A stretch of 64,000 nucleotides of DNA from CAVVAL01 sp963742725 (lineage in GTDB: Bacteria > Actinomycetota > Actinomycetes > Mycobacteriales > Cryptosporangiaceae), in the NCBI GenBank assembly GCA_963742725.1, contig CAVUMX010000004.1, forward strand, positions 558,001 through 622,000. Reading direction: 5' to 3'. Below are positions 33,364 to 40,825 of the stretch, one piece after another. Every line of letters starts with the position of its first letter. The first letter of the stretch is position 1. A program made the position numbers and the translations under genes. Under the pieces are notes generated by a model that saw only the letters and a list, made by a program, of their open reading frames with translations, was not told where the DNA came from and did no database searches.

Positions 33364-33773
33364 CGCATCTGCTGGTCGTGGTCGACACCGGGCGGGACGG
33401 GCTGAACGCGGCGCCGTACGCGGCATCCGTCGCCGCCGAACTGGGCTGCGAGCTGACGGTGGCGCTGCTGATCGAACGGCCGTGGACGCTCGCGCTGATG
33501 CCGTACGACCTGGGCCGGGTGCCCGACGACGACGCCGAGATCGACGCCGTCATCTGGCTCACCCGGGTCCTGGACCCGTACGGCGTGCGGTGGCGGCTGG
33601 AGCCGGTGACCGAGCAGCCCGTACGGACGATCCGGCGCATCACCAGCAGCCGGCCGGCGCGACTGCTCGTCGTCGGTCGCCGACGCTGGTTGCCCGGATG
33701 GCATCGCGCGAGCCGGGTCGCGGGCGAGCTGGGTCTCCCGGTCCTCGCCGTCCCTTCGACCTGGCGCGCCTGA
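33360..33773 (+). CDS. Universal-stress-protein-like (UspA fold) protein
   Basis: 137 residues from a GTG overlapping the accC stop. HLLVVVDTGRDGLNAAPYAASVAAELG is the first strand and helix of the Usp fold, and RPARLLVVGRRR-x-LPGWHRASRVAGELGLPVLAVP is the nucleotide-binding C-terminal part, with the usual G-2x-G-9x-G(S/T) motif only partly kept. The role in a polyketide operon is unclear. It closes the carboxylase operon, and a 68-bp repeat follows. Confidence 0.72.
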   Translation: MTHLLVVVDTGRDGLNAAPYAASVAAELGCELTVALLIERPWTLALMPYDLGRVPDDDAEIDAVIWLTRVLDPYGVRWRLEPVTEQPVRTIRRITSSRPARLLVVGRRRWLPGWHRASRVAGELGLPVLAVPSTWRA

Positions 33774-33799
33774 GCCCCGCGCTGCCGCGCGGTCCTGCC

Positions 33800-33867
33800 G
33801 CAACTGTCGGGGTTATCGGGGTATCCAGCGCCCGGTTACAGCACGGCATCCCGAACAGTCCGGTTCG
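33800..33867 (+). repeat. 68-bp interspersed repeat, copy 2
   Basis: Same orientation as the copy at 15610-15677, with 62 of 68 positions identical and no gaps. Here it lies in the 230-bp space between the Usp-like gene and the ACP operon, 68 bases before promoter box D. It could be a transcription terminator, a regulatory RNA structure or a small mobile-element remnant. Confidence 0.8.
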
Positions 33868-33935
33868 CCCCGGCGGCAGTCGTCCCGCGCGGGTGACGGC
33901 TCAGCCCCCGGGGCGGGGGCGGGTCTCATCACGGC

Positions 33936-33970
33936 GGTGGAAGACCGGTGCCAGCCGCCGAAAATACCGT
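33936..33970 (+). promoter_or_regulatory. Cluster promoter box D (ACP-cyclase-KS operon)
   Basis: GGTGGAAGACCGG (33936-33948) precedes TACCGT (33965-33970), with 19 bases between GAC and the -10. The upstream GGGTCTCATCACGGC matches the flank of box C. A start near 33977 would leave a leader of roughly 27 bases containing GGGAGAG before the ACP ATG. Confidence 0.75.
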
Positions 33971-34003
33971 CAAGTTCCAACTCCGACCGAGGGAGAGCGA
34001 GCG

Positions 34004-34255
34004 ATGGCCACGGACGTTTTCACGGACAGGGACGCTCATGAACTACTTGTGGCGGTGGGGCTGGCCCCCGACGCCGGTGACGACTCGTACGAGCGTTCCT
34101 TCGAGGCGCTCGGGCTGGACTCGTTGGCGCGTGTGGAGATGGCCAGCCGGATCGGGCAGCGGTACGGGGTCGACGTCGAAGAGGACCTGACCCCGGAGCT
34201 GACCCCGGTCGGCATGACCCGACTGGTGAACGAGCGCCTGGGGGCGCGGGCATGA
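34004..34255 (+). CDS. Acyl carrier protein of the type II PKS
   Basis: 83 residues, four-helix ACP with the phosphopantetheine attachment motif LGLDSLA (Ser40). It carries the growing poly-beta-keto chain between KS-alpha/KS-beta and the cyclases. A GGGAGAG ribosome-binding site precedes the ATG. It is the first gene of the minimal PKS operon and overlaps the cyclase gene by four bases. Confidence 0.94.
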   Translation: MATDVFTDRDAHELLVAVGLAPDAGDDSYERSFEALGLDSLARVEMASRIGQRYGVDVEEDLTPELTPVGMTRLVNERLGARA

Positions 34256-35091
34256 TCGGGCACACCGACAACGCGATCGAGGTCGACGCGCCGATCGGGT
34301 TCGTGTGGGCGCAGACGAACGACGTGACGACCTGGCCGGACCTGTTCTCCGAGTACGCCAGCGTGGACGTCATCGACGAGGAGCCGAACGCCGTCACGTT
34401 CCGCCTGACCATGCACCCGGACGGCGAGGGCCGCGTCTGGTCGTGGGTGTCCGCCCGCACGTGGGACGAAGAAGCCCGGGTGGTGCGCGCCCGCCGCGTC
34501 GAGACCGGGCCGTTCGAGTTCATGAACATCACCTGGACGTACGAGGAGCTGGCACCGGACCGCACCCGGATGCGCTGGGTCCAGGACTTCCAGATGAAGC
34601 CGGACGCGCCCGTCGACACGGCCCGGATGACGGAGATCATCAACGACAACAGCAAGGTCCAGATGGGACTGATCAAGGAGAAGGTCGAGAAGCGGCGGCG
34701 CGCGGTGATCGGGTTCGGTGACGTCCCGTCCAACCAGCGGCGCGGCGGTGACCTGCGGACGATGGTCGCCCCCAACACGGTCGGCTCGTCGTCCGGGTTC
34801 TGCGGTGCCGTCCGGCTGGCGCCGGGCGAGATGGTCACCGAGCACTACCACCCCTACTCCGAGGAGTACCTGTTCGTCGCGACCGGTTCGCTGCGCGTGG
34901 ACCTGGACGGCGAGCCGGTGACCGTGAACGCGGAGCAGGCGTTGCTGATCCCGCGCAACGTCCGGCACCGGCTGCTGAACACGGGCGACGCCGAGGTGCT
35001 GGCCGTGTTCCAGCTGAGCCCGCTCGCGCCGCGCCCCGAGCTGGGTCACGTCGACACGGAACCAGCGTCCGAGCTGGTGGACGCGCGATGA
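34252..35091 (+). CDS. Aromatase/cyclase (SRPBCC) fused to a cupin domain
   Basis: 279 residues. Residues 1 to about 150 form a START-like aromatase/cyclase (HTDNAIEVDAPIGFVWAQTNDV, then WTYEELAPDRTRMRWVQDF), the type that closes the first rings in WhiE and tetracenomycin pathways. After a linker, residues about 170-270 form a cupin with a metal-site pattern HYHPYSEEYLF and later PRNVRHR. In spore-pigment clusters the cupin and the cyclase are separate genes, so one polypeptide here joins two ring-shaping activities. RemF shows that cupins can themselves be polyketide cyclases. Confidence 0.88.
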   Translation: MIGHTDNAIEVDAPIGFVWAQTNDVTTWPDLFSEYASVDVIDEEPNAVTFRLTMHPDGEGRVWSWVSARTWDEEARVVRARRVETGPFEFMNITWTYEELAPDRTRMRWVQDFQMKPDAPVDTARMTEIINDNSKVQMGLIKEKVEKRRRAVIGFGDVPSNQRRGGDLRTMVAPNTVGSSSGFCGAVRLAPGEMVTEHYHPYSEEYLFVATGSLRVDLDGEPVTVNAEQALLIPRNVRHRLLNTGDAEVLAVFQLSPLAPRPELGHVDTEPASELVDAR

Positions 35092-36350
35092 GGCGCAGCG
35101 TCGTCACGGGCATCGGCGTCGTCGCTCCGGGCGGCGGCACCCGCGAGGACTTCTGGTCGCGGATCGTGGACGGCAAGCCCGCGATCCGGCGGATCAGCTG
35201 CTTCGACCCGACGCCGTTCCGGTCGCAGATCGCCGCCGAGTGCGACTTCCGTCCGGAGGACTACGGGCTGCGGCCGCGCGAGATCCGCCGCATGGACCGG
35301 TTCGTGCAGCTCGCGATCGCCTCTGCCGTGCAGGCGGTCGAGGACTCGGGGCTGGACCTGGCGAACGCCGACACGAACCGGGTCGGCGTCTCGCTGGGGT
35401 CGGCCGTGGGCGCCACGATCACCCTGGAGGACGAGTACGTGGTGGCCAGTGACCACGGCAACGACTGGGTCGTCGACCACCGTCACGCGGCGCCGTTCCT
35501 CTACCAGGCGCTCGTCCCGTCCAGCGCGGCGACGGAACTGGCGATACGGTTCGGCGCGCACGGGCCGGCGGCGGTCATCTCGACCGGCTGCACGTCCGGG
35601 ATCGACGCGATCGGGCATGCCCACGCGCTCATCCAGGACGGCGAGGCGGACGTCGTCATCGCCGGCGCCTCGGACGCCCCCATCTCGCCGATCACCGTGG
35701 CGTGCTTCGACGCGATCCGGGCGACCACGCCGCGCAACGCCGATCCGGAGCAGGCGTCCCGGCCGTTCGACGCCGGTCGCCAGGGATTCGTGCTGGGCGA
35801 GGGGTCCGCGGTGCTGATCGTGGAGGAGCTGGGCCACGCGCTGGCCCGCGGCGCCCGCGTGTACTGCGAGGTCACCGGCTATGCCGCACGGGCCAACGGG
35901 TACCACATGACCGGACTGCGCCCCGACGGCTACGAACTCGGCGAGGCGATCACCGACGCGATGGCGCAGGCCCGGCTGAACCCGGACGACATCGGCTACA
36001 TCAGCGGGCACGGATCGGGCACGAAGCAGAATGACCGGCACGAGACGGCCGCGTACAAGCACGCGCTCGGTGAGGCGGCGAGGGGCGTGCCGATCAGCTC
36101 GATCAAGTCGGTCGTCGGGCACTCGCTCGGCGCGATCGGATCGATCGAGATGGCCGCGTGCGCGCTCGTCCTCGACCGGGGCGTGGTCCCGCCGACGGCC
36201 AACCTCACCACCCCCGATCCCGAGTGCGACCTCGACTACACGCCGCTCGTCGCCCGGGAGGTCGCGGCGGACCACGTGCTGTCGGCGGGGAGCGGCTTCG
36301 GCGGGTTCCAGTCCGCGATGCTGTTCTCCCGCCTGCGGAGCGCGGCGTGA
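35088..36350 (+). CDS. Ketosynthase alpha (KS-alpha) of the type II PKS
   Basis: 420 residues, normal for the family. The active-site Cys168 lies in AAVISTGCTSGIDAIG, with His308 in GHGSGTKQND (an N-A-H-G-S-G-T is more usual), Lys340 and His345 in VVGHSLGAIGSIE. It condenses malonyl units on the ACP. The ATG overlaps the cyclase stop and KS-beta overlaps its own stop, as expected for strictly coupled subunits. Sequence style resembles spore-pigment and pentangular polyphenol synthases, but I cannot run a phylogeny. Confidence 0.95.
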   Translation: MRRSVVTGIGVVAPGGGTREDFWSRIVDGKPAIRRISCFDPTPFRSQIAAECDFRPEDYGLRPREIRRMDRFVQLAIASAVQAVEDSGLDLANADTNRVGVSLGSAVGATITLEDEYVVASDHGNDWVVDHRHAAPFLYQALVPSSAATELAIRFGAHGPAAVISTGCTSGIDAIGHAHALIQDGEADVVIAGASDAPISPITVACFDAIRATTPRNADPEQASRPFDAGRQGFVLGEGSAVLIVEELGHALARGARVYCEVTGYAARANGYHMTGLRPDGYELGEAITDAMAQARLNPDDIGYISGHGSGTKQNDRHETAAYKHALGEAARGVPISSIKSVVGHSLGAIGSIEMAACALVLDRGVVPPTANLTTPDPECDLDYTPLVAREVAADHVLSAGSGFGGFQSAMLFSRLRSAA

Positions 36351-37576
36351 CCGGGCGGGCGGCTGGGTCGCGCCGGGCGGTGATCACCGGCATCGGGGTG
36401 GTCGCGCCCACCGGGATCGGGGCGGTCGACCACTGGGCCAACACGCTCACCCGGACGGGACGGATCGGACCGATCAGCTCGTTCGACACGTCCGGGCTGC
36501 CCGTCCGGCTGGCCGGCGAGGTGACCCGGTTCGAGGAGTCGGAGTTCGTCGACAGCAAGCTGCTCGTCCAGACCGACCGGTGGACCTGGTTCGCGCTGGC
36601 GGCGACGCAGCTCGCCATGGCGGACGCCATCCTCGACCCCGGCACGGAGTTCCCGCCCGACCTGTCCGTCGTCACGGCGAGCGCGTCGGGCGGGAACGCG
36701 TTCGGCCAGCGGGAGATCCAGTCGCTGTGGCGGGACGGGCCGCGCGCCGTGAGCGCGTACCAGTCGATCGGCTGGTTCTACGCGGCGAGCAGCGGCCAGA
36801 TCTCGATCCGGCACCAGCTCAAGGGTGCCTGCGGCGTGCTCGTCGCGGATTCGGCCGGCGGGATCGACGCCGTGGCACAGGCCTGCCGGCTGATCCGGCG
36901 TGGCACGGGCGCGGTGGTCGTGGGCGGGACGGAGGCTCCGCTGTCGCCGTACGCGTTGGCGTGCCAGTCCAGCCAGACGACTCTCAGTCCAGGGACGGAT
37001 CCGGCGACGGCGTACCGTCCGTTCGCCCCGGACGCGGAGGGGTACGTGCCCGGCGAGGGCGGCGCGATGCTCATCGTGGAGGAGCGGAACCGGGCGTACC
37101 GGCGCGGCGTGCCGCGGGTGTACGCGGAGATCGCCGGGGCGTCGTCCACGCACGACGCGCACCATCCGAGCGATCCGCCGCCGGACCACCGGCAGCTCGC
37201 CCGGGCGATGCGGGAGGCGATCGGTCGGGCGGGGCTCCAGCCGTCCGATGTGGACGTGGTGTTCGCGGACGCGGCCGGGGACCCGGTCCGGGACGGCCAG
37301 GAGGCGGCGGCGATCCGTGAGGTGTGCGGGTCGGTGCCGGTCGCCGTCCCGAAGACGATGACGGGCCGGCTGTACTCCGGCGGCGCCGCGCTGGACCTGG
37401 CCTGGGCGGCGCTCGCGCTGGCCCACGGCGTGATCCCGCCGTCCGTGAACATCGAGGACGGCTTCGCCGGGCTCGACCTGGTGACGGCCGCGCGGCCGGC
37501 GAGACTGCAGGTGGCGCTGGTGGTGGCCCGGGGGACGGGCGGCTTCAACTCGGCTGCCGTCCTGGTGGCTCGCTGA
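36347..37576 (+). CDS. Ketosynthase beta (chain-length factor)
   Basis: 409 residues from a GTG overlapping the KS-alpha stop. The position equivalent to the KS-alpha Cys is Ser169 (VLVADSAGGIDA), so it is condensation-inactive as expected; many chain-length factors have Gln there. The PKTMTGRLYSGGAALD block replaces the second active-site His region. It sets chain length together with KS-alpha. A 20-bp hairpin terminator follows within six bases. Confidence 0.94.
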   Translation: MTGRAAGSRRAVITGIGVVAPTGIGAVDHWANTLTRTGRIGPISSFDTSGLPVRLAGEVTRFEESEFVDSKLLVQTDRWTWFALAATQLAMADAILDPGTEFPPDLSVVTASASGGNAFGQREIQSLWRDGPRAVSAYQSIGWFYAASSGQISIRHQLKGACGVLVADSAGGIDAVAQACRLIRRGTGAVVVGGTEAPLSPYALACQSSQTTLSPGTDPATAYRPFAPDAEGYVPGEGGAMLIVEERNRAYRRGVPRVYAEIAGASSTHDAHHPSDPPPDHRQLARAMREAIGRAGLQPSDVDVVFADAAGDPVRDGQEAAAIREVCGSVPVAVPKTMTGRLYSGGAALDLAWAALALAHGVIPPSVNIEDGFAGLDLVTAARPARLQVALVVARGTGGFNSAAVLVAR

Positions 37577-37581
37577 ACGTT

Positions 37582-37622
37582 TTTGGGCGGCATCTTCCCG
37601 GGCCGGGAAGATGCCGCCCAAA
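37582..37622. terminator. Bidirectional terminator, 20-bp arms
   Basis: Bases 37582-37601 pair perfectly with 37603-37622 around a one-base centre (GGGCGGCATCTTCCCGG core), with T and A runs at the outer ends. It separates the KS operon from the convergent monooxygenase genes and should stop transcription from both sides. Confidence 0.95.
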
Positions 37623-37634
37623 GGGCTGTGCGGG

Positions 37635-37922
37635 TCAGGTGGTGCGGTAGATCCGGCGCTCGACCGCACCCGACCAGTACGGCCGCATCGGGGTGGTCAG
37701 CTGCCGGTGGATCGGCGCGTCCTCCCAGGCCAGGAACTTCTCCTCGGACTCCCACTCGCTGAGCAGGATGTACGCGTTCTCGTCGCCGGCCTGGCGCAGC
37801 AGCTCGTCACGGACGTGGCCGGGGGTGCCCGCCACCTTCGCCCTCACTTCCGCGTAGGCCTGCTCGAACTTCTCGGTGTCGCCGTCCTTCACGGTGGCGA
37901 ACACCATCACCCGTGCCGTCAT
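37635..37922 (-). CDS. ABM-domain monooxygenase, small (ActVA-Orf6-like)
   Basis: 95 residues of antibiotic-biosynthesis-monooxygenase fold: VMVFATVKDGDTEKFEQAYAEVRAKVAGTPGHVRDELL, then YILLSEWESEEKFLAWEDAPIHRQLTTPMRPYW. Cofactor-free ABM enzymes oxidise phenols to quinones in aromatic polyketide pathways. The ATG overlaps the stop of a second ABM gene (ATGA). The order SDR, ABM, ABM and the shared promoter at 39051-39085 place all three in one operon. Confidence 0.88.
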   Translation of the reverse strand: MTARVMVFATVKDGDTEKFEQAYAEVRAKVAGTPGHVRDELLRQAGDENAYILLSEWESEEKFLAWEDAPIHRQLTTPMRPYWSGAVERRIYRTT

Positions 37923-38233
37923 GTGCGGTCCTTTCCGGTGTGTGCGTCGAGGTGGAGAACGATGTCGTGGACGGACATCTCCGCTGATTCCCGCAGCGCC
38001 CGCAGCGGTGCGGTCAGCCGGTCCTGTGCGGGGCTGCGCTCGAACGCGTGGAACGCGGCGGCGCTCTCCCAGTCGCTGGTGATCACGTAGGTCGACGGAG
38101 CCACCGTCCGGAGCAGGGTCTGCCTGAGGTTTCCGGGCGCGCGGGCGACTTCGGCCGCGACCTGGCGCCAGGCCTCCTCGAACTCGGCTTCGGCACCCGC
38201 GCGGACACGCATCCGCAGGTTGGCCCGGATCAT
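37919..38233 (-). CDS. Second ABM-domain monooxygenase
   Basis: 104 residues with the same ABM ferredoxin-like pattern (LRMRVRAGAEAEFEEAWRQVAAEVARAPGNLRQTLL; YVITSDWESAAAFHAFERSPAQDRLTAPLRAL) but clearly diverged from its neighbour, so this is an old duplication or two recruitments. Pentangular polyphenol pathways use two such enzymes for successive oxidations. It overlaps genes on both sides by three or four bases. Confidence 0.87.
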   Translation of the reverse strand: MIRANLRMRVRAGAEAEFEEAWRQVAAEVARAPGNLRQTLLRTVAPSTYVITSDWESAAAFHAFERSPAQDRLTAPLRALRESAEMSVHDIVLHLDAHTGKDRT

Positions 38234-38973
38234 CAGATGCCGCCGTCGGCGTGCAGGGTCGCGCCCGTCACGTACCGGGCGGCGTCGCTGAGCAGGAACA
38301 GGACCGGACCGGCGAGTTCGTGCGGGTCGGCGACCCGGCCGAGCGGGATCATGCCCGTGTACTTGGCCCGGGCCGCGTCCGGGACGCCGACCATCTGGTC
38401 GGTCTCGACGAGGCCCGGCGCGACCGCGTTGACCCGGATACCGCGCGGCCCGAGCTCCTTGCACAGCGACCGGGTCAGGCCGAGGACGCCCGACTTGGCC
38501 GCGGTGTAGTGGGTCCGCGCCGCCATACCCCGGAACGCGACGGCGGACGTGATGTTCACGATCGACGCGTCCGGCGCCAGGTGTGCCAGCGCCGACTGGA
38601 CGGTCAGGAACATGCCGGTCAGGTTCGTGTCCAGGACGCGGTGCCATTCGGCGAGCGCCAGCTCCTCGATGGGCGCGTGGCTCACCACGCCGGCGTTGTT
38701 GACGACGCCGTCCAGGGCGCCGAACCGGTCGACCGCCTCCTGGACGAGCACGGCCACGTCGCCGGGGTCGGTCACGTCCGCGCGGACGAGGTGGTGCTCG
38801 GCGCCCGCGTCCGACAGCTCCTTCGCGAGCGTCGTCACGGCGTCGCTCTCCCGGTGGTAGCAGGCGGTGACGGCGGCGCGCTGCGCGGCGAGCGCCTGGA
38901 CCACTGCCCGCCCGATACCCCGCGAACCACCTGTGACCAGTACGTGTTTGCCTACGAGTCCAAAGTCGACCAC
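38233..38973 (-). CDS. FabG-like ketoreductase (SDR)
   Basis: 246 residues from a GTG preceded by AGGAGG. TGGSRGIG (14-21), VVNNAG, a Ser followed by HYTAAK and VAPGLVETDQ are classical SDR motifs. The TGGSRGIG loop is FabG-like rather than ActIII-like, resembling the additional ketoreductases of pentangular polyphenol clusters. No ActIII-type C9 ketoreductase is present, which suggests an unreduced first ring. A longer frame extends upstream across the promoter region and is not credible. Confidence 0.9.
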   Translation of the reverse strand: MVDFGLVGKHVLVTGGSRGIGRAVVQALAAQRAAVTACYHRESDAVTTLAKELSDAGAEHHLVRADVTDPGDVAVLVQEAVDRFGALDGVVNNAGVVSHAPIEELALAEWHRVLDTNLTGMFLTVQSALAHLAPDASIVNITSAVAFRGMAARTHYTAAKSGVLGLTRSLCKELGPRGIRVNAVAPGLVETDQMVGVPDAARAKYTGMIPLGRVADPHELAGPVLFLLSDAARYVTGATLHADGGI

Positions 38974-39050
38974 TGTGCCTCCTGGTTCGTTCGCTCCCGC
39001 TGTGCTCTCCTGGTTCTTTCGCACCGCGGCGCCGCTCCGCTCACTCACGG

Positions 39051-39085
39051 ACGCTAGGTGGGAGCCCGGGGCGCGTCTTCCGACG
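39051..39085 (-). promoter_or_regulatory. Cluster promoter box E-minus (ketoreductase-ABM operon)
   Basis: On the minus strand GTCGGAAGACGCG (within 39085-39071) precedes TAGCGT (39056-39051), with 18 bases between GAC and the -10. A leader of about 75 bases then runs to the ketoreductase GTG. Confidence 0.75.
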
Positions 39086-39110
39086 TGCGGAGGAGGGCCC
39101 ATCTCCCCTC

Positions 39111-39147
39111 CGTGGGGGAAGACCCGCCGGACGGCCGCGCATACCTT
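39111..39147 (+). promoter_or_regulatory. Cluster promoter box E-plus (flavin reductase-monooxygenase operon)
   Basis: CGTGGGGGAAGACCCG (from 39111) precedes TACCTT (39142-39147), with 18 bases between GAC and the -10. The reductase ATG at 39155 lies seven bases after the -10, predicting a leaderless transcript. The two divergent E boxes are about 35 bases apart. Confidence 0.72.
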
Positions 39148-39154
39148 CTGCGGT

Positions 39155-39655
39155 ATGCAGGCAGTGGACTTCCGGGCCGTGCTCGGCCGGTACGCGACCG
39201 GTGTCGCCGTCGTCACCGCCATGACCCCGGCCGGGCCGGTCGGGATGACCGTCAACTCGTTCTCGTCCGTGTCGCTGGACCCGCCGCTGGTGCTGTTCTG
39301 CGTACGGCAGGGATCGACGCTGCGGACGGCGTTCACGGACTCGGCGGCGTTCGCCGTGAACGTGCTGCGGGACGGGCAGCGCGACGTCGCGCGCCGGTTC
39401 GCCACGCGGGGCACCGACCGGTTCGGCTCGGCGTGGTACCGGCGCGGGGTCGGCGGGGCACCGGTGCTGCCGTCCGTGCTCGCCGTCATCGAGTGCGCCA
39501 CCGAACGGATCGTCACGGCAGGTGACCACGAGATCGTGATCGGACGGGTGGAGGCGGTGGACGCCGACACCGCCGCCGATCCGCTGCTGTACTTCGAGGG
39601 CGCGTACCGGTCCCTCGACGCCACCCAGCTCGACTGCTGGGCCGCGTACTTCTGA
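39155..39655 (+). CDS. Flavin reductase (NAD(P)H:FMN), partner of the monooxygenase
   Basis: 166 residues of flavin-reductase-like split-barrel type: FRAVLGRYATGVAVVTAM, GPVGMTVNSFSSVSLDPPLVLFCV, then FAVNVL. It delivers reduced flavin to the oxygenase encoded 12 bases downstream, as ActVB does for ActVA-Orf5. The start is predicted to be leaderless. Confidence 0.92.
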   Translation: MQAVDFRAVLGRYATGVAVVTAMTPAGPVGMTVNSFSSVSLDPPLVLFCVRQGSTLRTAFTDSAAFAVNVLRDGQRDVARRFATRGTDRFGSAWYRRGVGGAPVLPSVLAVIECATERIVTAGDHEIVIGRVEAVDADTAADPLLYFEGAYRSLDATQLDCWAAYF

Positions 39656-39667
39656 GGGGAGCGGACG

Positions 39668-40825
39668 ATGGCATCACTGACAGGTGCTGACCTGGTCGAA
39701 CGGGCGCGCAAGCTGGCGCCGGGATTCGCCGAGCGGGCGGCGCGGACCGAAGCCGAACGTCGGCTGCCGCAGGAGACCGTCGACGAGATCGTGGCCGCGG
39801 AGATCCCCGCCGCGCTCGTGCCGCGCCGCTTCGGCGGGTACGAGCTGGACTTCACGACCTGGCTGGACGTGACGATCGAGGTCGGTCGCGGCTGCGGGTC
39901 GACGGCCTGGTGCACGAGCCTCGCCCTGCACTACGGGCTGATCGCCGCCATGTTCCCGGAACCGGCGCAGCAGGCCATCTGGGCGGACGGTCCGGGCGGC
40001 ATGTTCGCCGCGGCGCTGTTCCAGCGCAGCGGCGCCGTGACCGAGGTACCCGGCGGCTACCAGGTGACGGGCGAGTTCCCCAACGCGAGCGGCGTGGACG
40101 CGGCCGGCTGGGTGATGGTCGGCGGTGCGATCCGTGGCGGCGACCGGCGGCCCGAGATCCGGCTGCTGCTCGTGCCGCCGGGGCAGTACACGGTCCGCGA
40201 CACGTGGTACACGACCGGGATGCGCGGCACCGGCAGCAACACGATCGTCGTGGACGGCGTGTTCGTCCCGGCCGACCACAGTCTGTCCATGGCGGACAAA
40301 GTCCGGGGCACGACGCCCGGCGGTGCGCTGCACGGCGGCATGTACGCGCTGCCCTGGTCCTGCTACAGCGGACTGACGTTCGTGGCACCGCTGCTCGGCG
40401 CGGCCCGGGGCGCCGTGGACCACTTCACGGCGTGGATCGTCACGAAGAAGACGCTCAGCCGGGAGTCCGCCGCTGAGCAGCAGCACGTCCAGGCCGGCAT
40501 CGCCGAGGTGGACGCCCGGCTCGACGCCGCCGAACTCCTGCTGCGCCGGGCCATCGCCGAAGCCGAGTGGGACCCGGCCGAGCAGATCCAGCGCCGCACC
40601 AACCGGGACTGGGGCTTCTGCACCGGCCTCGTCACGGACGCGATGGAACGGCTGTACCGGCTCGGCGGCACAAGCGTCCAGGCCGAGGGCAACCCGATCC
40701 AGCGTGCGTGGCGCGACGTCCACGCCGGGGCTTCGCACGTGGCGCTCGACCCCGTGTCGACGGCGACCCAGTACGGGCGCGCCCTGCTCGGCCTGCCGCC
40801 CGCGTCCCGAGGCCCCTTCGGCTAG
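39668..40825 (+). CDS. Flavin-dependent monooxygenase of acyl-CoA-dehydrogenase fold (HsaA/ActVA-Orf5-like)
   Basis: 385 residues. RRFGGYELDFTTWLDVTIEVGRGCGSTAWC, FPNASGVDAAGWVMV, WYTTGMRGTGSNTIVV and a C-terminal Arg/Asp-rich RAWRDVHAGASHV are signatures of group D flavin monooxygenases. With the preceding reductase it should hydroxylate an aromatic polyketide intermediate. The final codons overlap the convergent DUF2254 gene by four bases, and this is the probable right edge of the cluster. Confidence 0.9.
   Translation: MASLTGADLVERARKLAPGFAERAARTEAERRLPQETVDEIVAAEIPAALVPRRFGGYELDFTTWLDVTIEVGRGCGSTAWCTSLALHYGLIAAMFPEPAQQAIWADGPGGMFAAALFQRSGAVTEVPGGYQVTGEFPNASGVDAAGWVMVGGAIRGGDRRPEIRLLLVPPGQYTVRDTWYTTGMRGTGSNTIVVDGVFVPADHSLSMADKVRGTTPGGALHGGMYALPWSCYSGLTFVAPLLGAARGAVDHFTAWIVTKKTLSRESAAEQQHVQAGIAEVDARLDAAELLLRRAIAEAEWDPAEQIQRRTNRDWGFCTGLVTDAMERLYRLGGTSVQAEGNPIQRAWRDVHAGASHVALDPVSTATQYGRALLGLPPASRGPFG

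Noticed and set aside
38974..39915. Upstream extension of the FabG-like ketoreductase frame to 560 codons
   Set aside because: It runs through the divergent promoter region and over the flavin reductase gene. The SDR fold and an AGGAGG site fix the start at 38973.
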